Assembly (NCBI GenBank): GCA_015680685.1
Contig: MNCI01021413.1
Coordinates: forward strand, 38,598 to 102,597
Origin: Gnetum montanum
Taxonomy: Eukaryota; Streptophyta; Gnetopsida; Gnetales; Gnetaceae
Length of the DNA stretch: 64,000 nt
Direction: 5' to 3'
Below the pieces are notes generated by a model. That model did not search any database. It worked only from the letters and a program-made list of their open reading frames with translations, and was not told where the DNA came from. The translations under genes were made by a program, and so were the position numbers. This document shows, one piece after another, positions 19,121 through 31,868 of this stretch; the first letter of the stretch is position 1; each line of letters starts with the position of its first letter.

Positions 19121-19956
19121 TGATGAGCGGCGAGGTACCCCTATGCTCAACCATACGAATACGTGTGTTTCACACACAATCTGGTCGAATTCCGAGGACT
19201 AAGTGCTTATGTGCCCTTGTGTAACAAGGATAGGTTGGTTGATCGTTGTCTTCCCAAACTTACTTGTATGTCACGATTGTATGGTTAAGTAAGCTTGAGG
19301 CACATGATTTTTATATCTTTTATGTTTTTATGTCCTGTGCTAATAAGGAAGAAGAGAGATAACTAAGTGACTAATTTAACTTAACTACTCATTAACTAAG
19401 TGCTAACTAATCCTAACACCAGCATCTGTTCCCACTTGCCATACACATCTTGAACCAGTGCAATGCTATTGGGATCACCAAACGCTAATTGTTACTGGGT
19501 TACTAAGCGTTACACACATGCTCAAAGCCGTCATACTGAGTGTATTTACTTAGGAGAGTTGTAGGATGAGAGAGAGCATTAATTAACTAGGAAAGCATTT
19601 AATAACATCAATTATCACTAATTAATCTATTCTGGATGCTGCAAAGTTTATCATAAAGTTTGCCTTTATTGCCATACACAAGGTGTGCTCAGGTACACAA
19701 TGCTCGAATAAAGATCTGTTCATTCTATGACTCCTACTGCGGGCATGCAAAAATAATTCTAACTCTAGGAGGGAGAAAAGGCAAGAGTTCGGCTAAGCGT
19801 CTAACTATCTATTGCAAAACCAAGTGCGCCTACGTCTTATTTATAGGCAAGGAGGCAAGTCCCGATATTGGGTATCCAACATTGTATGGTAGGCTCCGAT
19901 ATTGCGGACCTGATATCACGGATGCAATATTGCGGCCCCAATATCGTGATTCATCA
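19121..19956 (-). mobile_element. Element F 5' LTR
   Basis: It runs from TGATGAGCGG to TTCATCA, 836 bp, same family as A's LTR, with a minus-strand TATAAATA at 19838-19845. Near its end are repeated GCAATATTGCGG / ATATCG words, also present at the start of A's LTR. Confidence 0.88.
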
Positions 19957-22900
19957 GCTTCAAAGTTTGCACATGGCAAAGATTTTGCTAAAGTGTATGT
20001 TGAGTATCACTAACAATAATTCAACCAATAATTCTCTTATTAAAGAATGCTTATGATTAGCATCCACAGATGGCAAATAGGATGTTAAGTAAAAATTTAT
20101 TAAAGTTAAAAAAACAATAAAGAAATAGCCCAAAATATATCTATTTTACAAGAAAAAGGATGAATATTAACCTCTCAAATATTAATGTTCATTTAGCTTT
20201 TAACAAAAATAAATAAGAATTGCTTATAACCCATCAATAGAATTAGGATACGCATCAAACACATGAATGTCTTATCGATCATGGTTAAGCTTTACCTAAA
20301 AAAATTTAGAATAAGGCTAGCATGATACGTGATAAAGGAGTATGCAACAACCAAATGTCTTCACACAAAAGTGTTGTATTTTGATCTTTGTCGTAATCAT
20401 CTTTTTGACCAAACAAGCAGAATTTTATAAAAATAAAAAAAACGCTCCCACCCGTACATTACGAGCTACATTTAAGTGCACTATTGGAGCAAAGCTTACG
20501 ACCTCGCTGGTACAGGCTGTACTATGGTACTGCTTAAGCATTTGCCTTACAATCCAAGGAATTGTGCACTAATTCCATTGTAGCAAGGCTGACTGAGTTT
20601 TAGAAAATCTGGTATGTCCAATTTACTTGACTAAGTAAAATGAAATTGTTTGGTTGGACTTAACTGTATCATTCGTATTTTGCGTATTAAACGGATGTAT
20701 ATGCAATGTGTTTAGAATTTGCCGGTAGTGTATTTACAACAGCTAACTTGAAAAAACCGGGATGCTCTAATCTGCAATCCCATTTGCAATGGTCATTACA
20801 AGAGCTTTGTATGCTAAGTAAACAGCATTACCATAAGATCAGCAAACAAGTTTGAAAATTATCTTTGAAAAATATATAAGGACAATGTTCTCTTTAACTA
20901 GTGCCCAGGCAGTACTGCCCGCGCATTGGTGGACCATTAAGAAGATGAGTGAACAAAAACAGGGTTTAATGAACTCCGGTTTCAAGTAGATGAATGCTTA
21001 GTTCATAAAAAAACACCCATGGAGATACCCACTTCTATTGTTAGTTTCTGGTTAAATGCCTTAGTTCTAGCTGGTTCTTTCCATTTATTAGACCAATTAT
21101 TTTACCAGAACATTTGCGTATCCTTCTTATAATTCGCCACAACTAAGCTATATAACTTGAAGTTTTAATATTCCTATATATAATTTTAGCATTCCCAACT
21201 CCTCCATCGTCATGTATAAGTATACATCATGCGAGATAAGTATAAGCTGCCTCCATTTATTATTATTATTATTTTCATTTTGTTAAAAGGAAAAGTTTGA
21301 TCATTTACATATTAGTAATATGATCATGGAGGAAAGAAGATCTCCAAGCAAAACAGATGAAGACCTAGACCATAAAGTCAAACAGGAATTAAACCATTAG
21401 AAGGATCATATGTTAGCTTGAGGAGAATCCTAACCCCATTTCCAACTAACCAAAAAACCCCAAGCATTCCTATAGGGCATCAAAACTTTTTTTTAAAAAA
21501 AAAACAAACATATTGGAAAAGCAAAAGAACATGCAATTTACAAGTGCCACGTTGCCTCATCTCGCAAGAAGTCATGAGTGTTGAATGTTGTCATTGAGTG
21601 TTCATCGAAGTTTTCCCACAATTAAAAGTTAACAAATGCTTTTGAGACACAATGACAGGTGCAAGCATTCTACTTAAACTAAATCTCCTAGGTAACATCC
21701 ACTCATAATGAAATCTCATGCAAATATTGATAGACATTCTAGTCCACACGAATCAACCCACGGACTTTATAAACAAACATTCCTTAAAAAGGTATGTCCC
21801 AATTTCAGTTTTATTGGGAGGCCATGGTGAAACTCCATTGCTGAAGTTTTTCATTAGTAACCACTACATAGCGAGCCAACCGCCAAGCAAAAAATCTCAC
21901 CTTTGGTCAACACTGTAACTTTCAAATAAGGCCCCATCCCATCACTTTGGGAAAGGATTGGGAAAGGATTGATTATAAAGACATGACATCCACCGTAAGG
22001 AAAATGGAAGATATCTACATGAGATCCACCGTCTTTTCTTTATTTTTATTTTTTATCCACCGTCTCTTCTGTATTTTTATTTTTTTAATTTTATTTCCCC
22101 AGGATGAATATAACGTTGCATATGTGCAAACACGCTAATTCTGAGCCTGGTTAACGGCGGCTGTAGATGCATTCAGGCTAACAGTACTGTAACGCAAGTA
22201 TTGCAAATATGGAAAGTAGGAAAACTGGGTTTGAACTGTCACTGTGTTTTTCATTTGCCGCTGCGTCCTACTGCTATTTTATCTGCTACTGGAGTTCAAA
22301 TCGCTTAACCGCTTTTTACTATTATCTATTTACCTTGTATCTACGAGCCCACCACTGTAAGGATGGGATGATTAGGATCCTTGACAGGTTACTGGTTTCA
22401 TGAGCTAGTTGAGAATTGATGGTAAGGTGTCCTCTTGGAGCGAGGCAAAAACAAAATTCCGATATTACTCGCTCAGAAACCATTTTGGCGTTTTCTAATA
22501 ATTTTTTATTGCGCCGATTGATTTGTCTCACATGAGCTCCCCATCTTGTTAAGATTCCGATCAAACTGAGTTTTCGCACGACAATCCACGAAGATCTGAC
22601 TCAGCAAATTTGAAGCGGAATCTAAGAGATGAGCGCGAAGACGCTACCTTAAATGTCTACGAAAGCAATCAAACTTCAACAAATCTGTCATGAACTACAT
22701 CAGCAGATAAAGTACTTCACTTTTGAATTGCAGCATTCGAATACGTGATGGAATTAAGAAAATGCAGTAGCGAAAGAGTTTCCGCCCACGGCAGAACCTG
22801 ATCGATATTTTGTTTGCTATTCTATTCAATTTGGGTTTTGAGGGGAGAACGTATTTAAAAACAAGAATGACGGAGATAAGCAGATTAGATTCAGATTTTA

Positions 22901-24665
22901 ATGAACCCCGATCTACTCGCAAACTTGCCAAAGAGATTTAACGAGCCAACTCTTACCATAAAAACACGCACTAGTTTGCTGCGAACTCATCGCTGTATTT
23001 TATGCTGTAATTTGTGGATAACCCATTGCCCTACCAGCTAATGAAACACAGCTGATTATTAGATCATGGCTGGCAACAATTAGCATATGCTTAAATTAAA
23101 GACGTTAAATTAAGGATTTTGCTGCATTTTAAGATGTGAACACCTCATCGGACATGGACGAGGTACAAAGATACCGATTCTTCGCTTGTGGGGAAATTTC
23201 CTTGATACTCCAATCTCAAATAGCAAATTTGAAATTTGTATAATTCCATCCCAAATTTAACCATTGATCAATTTAAACCACATTTCCTCATAAAGAATGA
23301 TTCACAAAAGGTTCTCTATTAACTGCCTTTATTAATGAAAAATAACTGTAACACAGATCGGGCAGCAGCCTCCTGCCCAGTACATCCCTCGAAACAAACA
23401 GTACAGAATATATAATTCAACATTTTGAACACCGCTGAACAGAAAAAACAAAGTTTGCAACAGCCGTGACGACATCAACAGCCGTCCATGTAATACGGGG
23501 TCATGGGGGTATCCTGCAGACTCGCCTGCTCATTCATGTGTCCCTTACCCTTTCAGAAGAAGCTCTTAATGACTCAACATCAAGATCCATGCCATGCTTC
23601 ATTCCCCAAGTGATTTGGACCATTCTCATTTAACACATACCAGAATATGCTTAGATCACATATCAATATAAAATTTTCACCTAAAGGTGAACAAGCATCA
23701 TAGCCATTAAAGAAAACCTTTGATAACTTCATATGACAGCGCTCGCTAATTGTACTAATCTTAAATTGTGAAGAGATGCCATGAGAGCACCTTTATTGAG
23801 GGTGATACTGAAGCAGGTTGCTAGAGTCATTAGGTTAGCATTAAGGCTTTCAAAGCTTGGCAATAGAACGTTAACAAAAATAAATTAAAAAGTCAAGACA
23901 CAGATGGAAGCAAATAGATACCTTTGTGCAAGTTGCAGCAACGGAGCCCATCCATTTAACTTATAGATTCTGTAAGATTGTTTAGGGTAATTTATAATGA
24001 ACAATTTTACCAGTAGAAACTAAGCTCAACAGTTGGACGTTGCAATACGATGTACCCATTATCCATTTGATAGATTGTTAGGAGAAGATTTCACAAAATT
24101 TCACAGTTTCTTAGAGAAAAATACTAGTGTCCTCTACTTATCATAACCAATACAAACAAACAAAAACTGAGACTCTGCAATTCACTCATGCAGCTTGGAT
24201 ACGCCCAACTCTTCCTAAGAAATATATCGTAATGCTTCTGTGCAGACAATTATGGCATTTCAAAATGATTCTCATTTTTTACATAGTTGAAACTCCCTCT
24301 GAAGCAAACCGTAACATGCTGTTTAGAAGGTGTCAAGCCTTTACTTGGACCTTCACCACAAAACTTTAAAAAGCTAACACACTGTACACATCATCTCTCT
24401 TATTCATCCTTCGTTCAAGGATGGATATTCTTTCCCATTCTACTCTATTATTGTATATCAGCGCAGTGAACAAATTTGTCATTATAAACCCTTGTTCAGC
24501 TCCTACTCATTGGATCGAGTTGCATTCAGAAAGACACAAGTCCATCTTACAAAATGCAATATTCTGGTGGTACCATGGAAACCGTACTTCAAAATGACCT
24601 TCACTCCTTGTGAAGGAACTGCAAAAGATGCCCAAAAAGCAAACCATGTATGTTTGAAACTATCT
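19957..24665. other. Intergenic region downstream of the MORN gene
   Basis: About 4.7 kb, AT-rich with poly-A/T tracts. Open frames are short and without recognisable domains. The stretch nearest the gene (about 24100-24665) probably includes its 3' UTR. A minor peptide-like frame at 23475-23550 is listed under findings. I see no RNA gene or mobile element with clear ends. Confidence 0.5.
21257..21273. repeat. (TTA)n microsatellite
   Basis: A short run of TTA/ATT triplets in intergenic sequence. Confidence 0.8.
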
Positions 24666-24830
24666 TTACACATTTGCATGAAGTAAGTTGCCGTGCATCC
24701 TTTTCTGAACAGCTTTCACTGCAGCAATTCTTGCTGCATTAGCCGACTTGTTTGCAGCAGCTACGGCTCTATTAACCTTTTCATCAACCCGAGGAATTTT
24801 GTAAGCCTTTTCTGCTGCATGCCTGGCTTC
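24666..24830 (-). CDS. MORN gene exon 4
   Basis: Entry by tttgcag. It encodes EARHAAEKAYKIPRVDEKVN and an Ala-rich helix, ending LLHANV with TAA at 24666-24668. This tail is the part most conserved among plant homologues. Confidence 0.9.
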   Translation of the reverse strand, partial: EARHAAEKAYKIPRVDEKVNRAVAAANKSANAARIAAVKAVQKRMHGNLLHANV

Positions 24831-27800
24831 CTGCAAAGAAATGCTCTTCAGTTAGAACTTGGCAAATCTACCTTTGTATATTTGCGATCTTTTGAATGTT
24901 GTCTTTAATTGATGAAATAATGGTATGAAAAGATCAAGAGTGAATTATTATAGTAACCAACTACAGACAAATCATTGTCACACCATACAGTAAATATTTA
25001 AATTCAAAGCAAATGCATTCTAAAATATCAAATTAACTATAAGTAAATATACCTGTACTGCATTGAGGACTTTTGAATGGTTCACAGCTATGGGAGACCC
25101 TGGCTGAGAGTTATGCGTTGTAGGAGTTTCTAGAACACCACGATTCCAGTGACCACAATGGCTTTCACCATTTCTAAATGTATACATACCAAGACCTTGT
25201 TTGGTTCCTTCATGCCAAGCGCCTTCATAAACATGACCATTAGCGAACAGGTAAACACCAAATCCATGCATTCTGTCTGCAAAATACTCTCCTGCGTATG
25301 TATCACCATTTCTGCAAATCATAGAATATTGAAGGTCAATAGTGCTATAACATTTTTTCAAATCATTAAATATTATCTGCAAATTTTCCTTTATTTTTGC
25401 ATCAGAAGCAGTGAGAACCTATGACCTTTAGAAAGACAAACGAAACACTTTTCTAACCAGTTGCTCCTAGATGATCCAATTACTATCTTAAATCAAACTT
25501 GCACCACGAATTTGAAAGTTTGAGAGTTTACTAACCTACTAGGTCATGAGGATTCAAAAACTATTTCTAGAAATTCCAACTCTCTATCAAGTCTTAACTT
25601 AGATGATGATCATGTTTCCAAAAGCTGTATCTGAACAAAAGCATTTTAAAAAAAAAATCAATGGAAAAATTTTACTAATGATATAAGATATAACATAGAA
25701 GCAGAATTATCTTGGGACCTTAGAGATCAACCAACAAACATGATCTCTACACAAAATCACGACAATCTTACTTACTAACAAGATTTTATTTGTAATAATT
25801 TCAAAATACCATCCAATCCTAGCTTGCTAGAAGACTTTGTTTTTCAGAATTCATATCTCAAATTCTGAACAGGATAAGGACATACAAAATTAACAAGAAG
25901 CATTAGATTTGCTAAATTATCATTTATCTGTCAGGCCATAACAAATATAACTTCCTAAAGTTCACAAAAAAATTTATTGACACTAAAGTTTTTCTATTTT
26001 AAATGAACACTGTCACGTAATGAGAATTGAGGTTTTAAAATGCAATCAATTATGGTGCTTGATAACTTTAAATAAGGAAATATATGCAAATATAAAGTAC
26101 AACCGAAAGTTACCTAAAGTGATAGTATCCAAGGCCATGCTTTACTCCCCACTTAAATTCCCCAACGTATCTGCTACCATCCTCACAGGTGTGCACACCA
26201 TAGCCATGACTCTGTCCATTGCACCACTCTCCAGCATAGACATCACCAGTATAAAACCTGTAAACCCCATATCCATGCCTTAGGCCCTGCCTGTACTGTC
26301 CTCTGTAGCGACTGCCCTTAGCCCAGGTCTCAATACCATAACCATCATATTTTCCATCAACCCAATCACCCTCATATCTTCCACTTACGCAATAATAATA
26401 AACCCCACTGCCTGAACTCTTGCCCTTGTGAAACTCTCCCTCATAAACATCCCGGTTGCTGAAGACTCGAACACCTTCTTGAGAGGAAAACTTAGGACTC
26501 TGTTCCACCTGCAGAAAGGTTATTTAGATTGCAACCCAAACCCATGCTATCATGAATCCACATGATAGTAAAGAGACAAACTGAAATTTGAAACATTTCA
26601 TCAAATTTGCAAAAGAAATTTCTTTAAGTTTAGTTATAACTATGAAATGAAGATTTTGAAATCACTAAAAGACCAATATCAAAGAGACAGAGAGACAGAA
26701 GTGTGTATTCAGAGCTAAATACTCCAGCATGAATACACAAAACATCAACTACAATTATTGTCAATGCATAAGAAAAAATTTCAACGGTAAGGACCAGAAT
26801 AAGATTACAACTGATCAATTTGCCCTAAAGATTTGAGCAATTACATCAACTTCACATAAAAAAATCGAAGAAGTTTATCCATCTTTAAGTTATTTGGATG
26901 TAGCCCAAAATCACACAAGGGAAAAGGTTGACCTGAAACAGAATACTTCAGAATTAAAGTGGAACGGGCAAACAAGAAGTATCATGAATCAATATAACAC
27001 AGTAGCCAGGATTTATTTCCAAATGAAATTTTATTATATATCGCTTCACGGGAAAAGAAATCAAAAGTTTCTATCATTGATGTGTTTGAATCATTTTTTA
27101 AATTGCAAAGGAAACTAAAACAGATGATAAGCAGTAACCGCTCAAACTGTGTGTGAAACACACCATCTCCAACGAATTGATGTAGATTTTGAACCAAACA
27201 ATACATATGTCTTCTTCTAATGAAAGGAATAAGAAACCAAAACGATAACGAGAAATCTTGACAGAAGTCAACGTTTATGTTAGGTTTGGTTAACTTCTTT
27301 CAGCTACCCGGCTACCGGAAACCAACTACTATTTGTGACAAAATCTGTTAATTTACAGCACCTGAAAACACACTAAAACAATATACAGTGGAATTCAAAA
27401 GGGCACACTAACGATAAGGCAAGGACACTACAGCAGGCCGGAAACGCTCTAGTACAAAAGCGAAAAAATGAATCCATTCTAGCTCTAACTTATTTGAGTT
27501 ACAGGCTCTGTCGGGAATCCAGAAAAGGAATCAAGAACAAAATTCAAATAATCATCAAAACCATACAGACTCCGCAACCAAAATAAAACATTGGCAATCA
27601 AATAAACTGCAGAGAAACAAACCCAGAACGCTAACAAATTCAAATCACCCAGCTGATCCAAAACAAATGCAAACCATAACCCAGAAATAATCCAAATCAC
27701 ACCGAGGACCCAAAACACAAAATCCCGCTCCTTTTCCAGAGAAATTTGAAATGGCAGAACAAGAAGAACCCAAACGAATTCAAATCACACCTATGCCCCA

Positions 27801-28684
27801 AAACACCGAACAAAATCTCATTCCCACAAAATTCAAGTAAAAGATAACATAAAAAAAGGAAAAGAATCATGATAGCCAGAAGAAACCCATTGAAAACCCA
27901 CCTTGGGCTTAGAGCCGATAGTCCATGTAACAGGCGACCGGAGGATATTGGCGACCTTCACAATCTTGGAAGCCCTAGTGCGTCTGTCACGCAGTGCAGC
28001 CAAGGAAGCAGAAACGAGCAGACCTGCAAAACCTGGAAACGCAATGCGAACACACACCACAACGCCCGTGAAGAACACAATTGCCGCAAAAAAATCAAAC
28101 CAGAGACCCACAAGCCCTGCATCCACGTCCTCCTCCTCATACGAATCCTGGCCCAGGCCCCGGAAATACCACCAGAAACAGGGCACCGCAATAACCACCA
28201 CGGCCGGCGCCAGTAGATTCCGGCGAACTCTCAATCTCCTGGTCATATGAGCATGGAACCACCACCGACCATGATGATGATGATGGTGATGTTGCAGAAT
28301 TGCTGCTGCTGTTGCTGCATCGAAGCTCTGTATCGAGGTTTTAATGGTGGGTGACCTTACCAGTCCTGATGATGGGTTCTTGTTCTTGCAGAGGCCGCTG
28401 CTTTCGTAGGTTTTGAGCGATGTTTTTGCTGCTGGAGCTCCTGCAGATGGGTGCTGCAGCACAGGCCTTTTGTGTGCAGTTGTGAAGGCCTCATCCTGCA
28501 ACAGCAGAGTGCCGCTGTTTTGCTGCTGCTTCTGCTGCTGATTATGATGATTGTGATTGTGGTGATGGTAATGGTGGGATTGGCCGCTGCTGATGATGTT
28601 GTAGGGATTTCTGCTGTAGTCAGATGAGACCCCCTTGCTCTCCTTGCCGATTTGAATTTCAGACTTCTTGTGATGAAACTGCAT
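24666..28684 (-). CDS. MORN-repeat membrane protein, 533 aa, four exons
   Basis: Exons on the minus strand are 28684-27902, 26508-26114, 25311-25053 and 24830-24666. All introns are GT-AG and the joined frame is open for 533 codons. The N-terminus (MQFHHKKSEIQIGKESKGVSS) leads into His/Asn/Gln-rich segments. Two hydrophobic segments follow (residues ~170-195 and ~205-245), then seven full and one partial MORN repeat (YEG-x-W-x-DG-K-x-HG-x-G pattern, ~265-435). A conserved helical tail contains AAEKAYKIPRVDEKVNRAV. The architecture matches the plant MORN family that includes Arabidopsis MRF1 and relatives (often annotated as SET7/9-like, though no SET domain is present). Membrane anchoring with the MORN side in the cytosol is inference; MORN repeats usually bind lipid or scaffold proteins. 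No defects seen. Confidence 0.92.
25053..25311 (-). CDS. MORN gene exon 3
   Basis: MORN repeats 6 and 7 (TYAGEYFADRMHGFGVYLF and VYEGAWHEGTKQGLGMYTF) plus a partial eighth. The donor is CAG|GTATAT. The exon enters in phase 2, completing Arg. Confidence 0.92.
26114..26508 (-). CDS. MORN gene exon 2
   Basis: Encodes MORN repeats 1-5, beginning after VEQSPKFSS. The acceptor is ctgcag and the donor TTTAG|GTAACT. Confidence 0.92.
27902..28684 (-). CDS. MORN gene exon 1
   Basis: It holds the start codon (28684), the His-rich and Gln-rich runs including a run of seven His, and both predicted membrane segments. The donor is AAG|GTGGGT. The start is the first ATG of the frame and the N-terminal wording fits plant homologues. 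Confidence 0.88.
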
Positions 28685-30049
28685 CCTTCAGCGGCTTTTG
28701 CTGCAGAATTATGGCTCAGCGACTGGATTCCTCGTTCTTGGAGTATTAGTATCTCTATCCCCTGCTCGTCCTCCCTTGCGGGTATCTTCGATTTGAGGCA
28801 ACAACAGCGGCTTGCTGTGCTTCCGTGGGGTCATGGCCAATGAAGACAAAATGGCGGATCTAGGCAATATGCTGTATTTCCCTTACCCAGCTGCCCATTC
28901 CCGTTTTAACCTTGAAGCATGCGATTTTACCCTTAAAATGGACAAAAAACGGTTGGATTTGGGATATGCTCGTTTACCCAATTGCCTTAGTACGCATTTA
29001 CCCTGGCAAATCCCCCCAGTGTTTAGAAGCATGTGCTGCAGTTTTACCGGAGATGAGGAATGGTTTGGATATATTTTGAGCCTAATTTGTTTGGGTTTGG
29101 AAGGATCAGATTGTTGGGATTGGGAAACTGAAAACCTGCTTGCTGGCCAAGCAAACAACGGAAGAAACCCGTTTGCTGGATTTGCTGGTTTGTTTCTTGG
29201 TCTGTGGTCAAGACCTTGACCTTGTTTGTGATGTCAGCCTTATCTTTACTTGCCGGCTGTTTATGTGCCATGCCTCAAAAGATTCAGTTCCTGTCCGCCT
29301 GCATTTGTTTATTTTTTAATTTTATAGTAGTTGGTTAAATGAGGACATTTCCAGATTTGAGTGCCAGTGAAAAAAAATAATGCCGAATTAGCAAAATTCT
29401 GGAAGAATCTCGATGGGACCAGGACTAAGGGAGATTAGGACTGGAGGATTATGTTTTAAGCAACAATACAGGAACAATGAAGGAACATTTGCAATCAGCC
29501 TTATCTTTATTAGGTGAAATAGTCTGGGTGAAGGATGAATGGTTCTTGTTCAAATAGATGATTTATAGCAGAAGTCTCTCACACAGCAAAGACGCTGCAG
29601 CGAATCTGATTTATGGTATGTGGCAATCCCTATCTTGATAGGCAGAATGCAAACAGCCGGGCTGATGCTTTCGACAAAGACAAACTTGTGCTGTCAATTC
29701 TTCTGCGAGAGTTCTAGATATCTCAACGAACTAGATGTTCCGAATAAGGACTTATATCACCCATGTCGAATAGGTGCAACGGCTCGACTTTCCGTGCAGC
29801 TTTCAAAAGTTTAGCAACGACTGCGAGCCAAAGCTTGTTTCCTATGAAGGCTGAAAGATAAAATGAGTACTGGTTGATTTTTTTTATAACTAGGTCTATT
29901 TTTTTTTTCAGAAATAAATAAATAAATCCTAAGTTCCAAATTGCATTGTAGTTAAATAACAGTAAAGAAAAAATATAAATTTTATATTATAAACAAAATA
30001 CTAAGACTCAGGTTCCTTCAGTGGTATTGCCTAAGTTCAAGAGGAGGTG
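28685..30049. other. 5' flank and probable promoter of the MORN gene
   Basis: The 5' UTR and promoter should lie here, but I cannot place a TATA box or start site with confidence. A 135-codon frame on the plus strand (28812-29219) has no domain and is probably chance. Confidence 0.4.
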
Positions 30050-30236
30050 CAACGACTAAAAAATGGAGGGTGGTTGAATATGAAAGAATAACTATAAGTA
30101 CACCCAAAGAATTATAGTTAATATGATGCATTAAAAGAATAATAAAGGAATATAATGATGCCTCAAGTATGACTCCAACTAGCAACCTCTTGCCTAGAAA
30201 GGTAATGAACTAACCACTTGAGCCACCTCTTACTAG
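30050..30236 (-). mobile_element. Possible tRNA-derived SINE remnant
   Basis: On the minus strand TGGCTCAAGTGG fits the pol III A-box consensus exactly. A degraded B-box-like AGTTGGAGTCA follows about 35 nt later, then an A/T-rich body. Ends are unclear and no target duplication was found. It could also be a tRNA pseudogene. Confidence 0.35.
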
Positions 30237-30723
30237 TGATGAAGAGTTAATAAGTTTGCTACATTGACAGGCATACGTCAATGTATCCTATGATGTGTTG
30301 ACACAATCTAATCTTTTGCCTATATAAATTCACACATCATCTACATTGATAGCACCTTTGGTCATTCTAGTAGCCAAACTCTTGCACCTTTGGATAAAAT
30401 TGATTGAATGGAATTTTATTCGAGTGTATGATATACTTGGAGACTTCAGTATTTCGACAATAAAATCAAGATTAATTTCCTCTATTGTAACACTTGAAAT
30501 AGTTTTACTTTATTTTCAATAATTTACTACATGATGCATTTTATTCTCCAACGCTTCTATAATTAATATTTTATTCCGTAATCGTGGAAGTGCAACCACT
30601 CCAAACATAAAGTATTAACATTTAGTAATCCCAGTAATGGATACTTGGTACGCCCAACAATAACTATTTGGTAACCCAACAATATTAATATAAGTTTGGG
30701 ATGTGAACGAAGAGTATGAATAG
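30237..30723 (+). mobile_element. Element G: old LTR fragment, truncated by element C
   Basis: It begins TGATGAAG and shares ordered words with element A's LTR: a TATATAAA box near 30321, AGCCAAACTCTTGC, TTTATTCGAG, the GGTAACCCAACA block and GGATGTGAACG. Much more diverged than the others. C's LTR starts at 30724, so G is the outermost and oldest layer here. Its remainder would be right of the window. Confidence 0.65.
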
Positions 30724-31036
30724 TGATTAGCAGTGAGGTACCCCTACACCCAACCATACGAATCACAAGCATTCACACGTGATCGAGTCAAACTCCACAG
30801 ACCTTAAGTTCCTAACTACACTGGTTCAAGAAAGTGAAATCTAATCAGGATGATCGTTGTCTTCTTAGTTCCACTCGTGAGGTACAAGTTTATGGTTAAG
30901 TTCAACTGAGGTATATAATTTTTATCATTTTATGTTTTATAAGTTTAATCACCTAAAGCAAGAATAAAAGGTAGAGTAATTTAATATCTAGTTAATCTAC
31001 TGCCTAGCTAACCTAACACAAGTACTCGTTCCCACT
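30724..31036 (-). mobile_element. Element C 3' LTR, first part (split by B)
   Basis: It begins TGATTAGCAGTGAGG, same family as the LTRs of B and F. It continues at 41063-41542 after element B, whose insertion duplicated CCACT (31032-31036, 41058-41062). Confidence 0.85.
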
Positions 31037-31857
31037 TGATGAGCAGCGAGATGCCCCAACGCTCAACCATACGAATACGAGCATTTCATGCACGACCCTA
31101 TCGAATTCCAAGGACTAAGTGCCTATGCACATTTGTGGAACAAAGACGAGTTGGTTGATCGTTGTCTTCCCAAACTTACTTGTATGTCACGATTGTATGG
31201 TTAAGTAAGTTTGAGGCATATGATTTTTATAGCTTTTATGTTTTTATGTCCTACTGCTAATAAGGGAGGAGAGAGAGAGATAACTAAGTGACTAATTTAA
31301 CTTAACTACTAATTAACTAGGCTTTAAACTAATCCTAACACCAATATCTGTTCTCACTTGTCATACACATCGTAAACTAGCACAACACTACTGGGATTAC
31401 CAAACGCTAATCGTTACTAGGTTACCAAGTGTAACACACATGCTCGAAGTGATCGTACTGTGTGTGCTAATAACATAAATGTAAAGTGCATAAAATAAAA
31501 TAAATGCATAAGAAAATAAAATAAAAGAAATGTGTAAGAAAACAAATCTCAAGTGCTACAAGGATGAATCGAAGAGCTCGTCTTTATTGTCGTACACAAG
31601 GTGTGCTCAGGTACATAATGCTCAAATAAAGATCCGTCCACACTTAGACCTCCTACTGCAGGCACTTGGAAAATACTCTAGCTTTCAAACAAACTACTAG
31701 AGTTTCGCTACTTAACTACTAAAAGACTTCTTTTTCAATTGTGCGCCTGGGCACTGTATTTATAGGCTTGGAAGCAACCACTCTAATAATTAGAATAAAC
31801 CGCTAGAGTAACTGCTCTAATAATTAGAATAATTCGCTAGAGTAACCGCTCTTATCA
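31037..31857 (-). repeat. Element B 3' LTR (821 bp)
   Basis: Pairs with 40130-41057. It contains a short tandem array of about 28-bp units (TAATTAGAATAA...CTAGAGTAAC) with fewer copies than the partner, explaining the shorter length. Minus-strand TATAAATA at 31757-31764. Confidence 0.93.
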
Positions 31858-31868
31858 TACCCCCATGA
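31858..31868 (-). promoter_or_regulatory. Polypurine tract of element B
   Basis: On the minus strand TCATGGGGGTA directly precedes the 3' LTR; A has a weaker equivalent. Confidence 0.55.

Noticed and set aside
27833-28684. Treating the long exon 1 frame (283 codons to 27833) as a complete protein
   Set aside because: The last 22 codons run past a GT donor into intron 1; joining to the MORN exon at 26508 restores the known family architecture.
28812-29219. 135-codon plus-strand frame upstream of the MORN gene
   Set aside because: No domain, odd composition, and located in the promoter/5' UTR area of a well-supported gene on the other strand.
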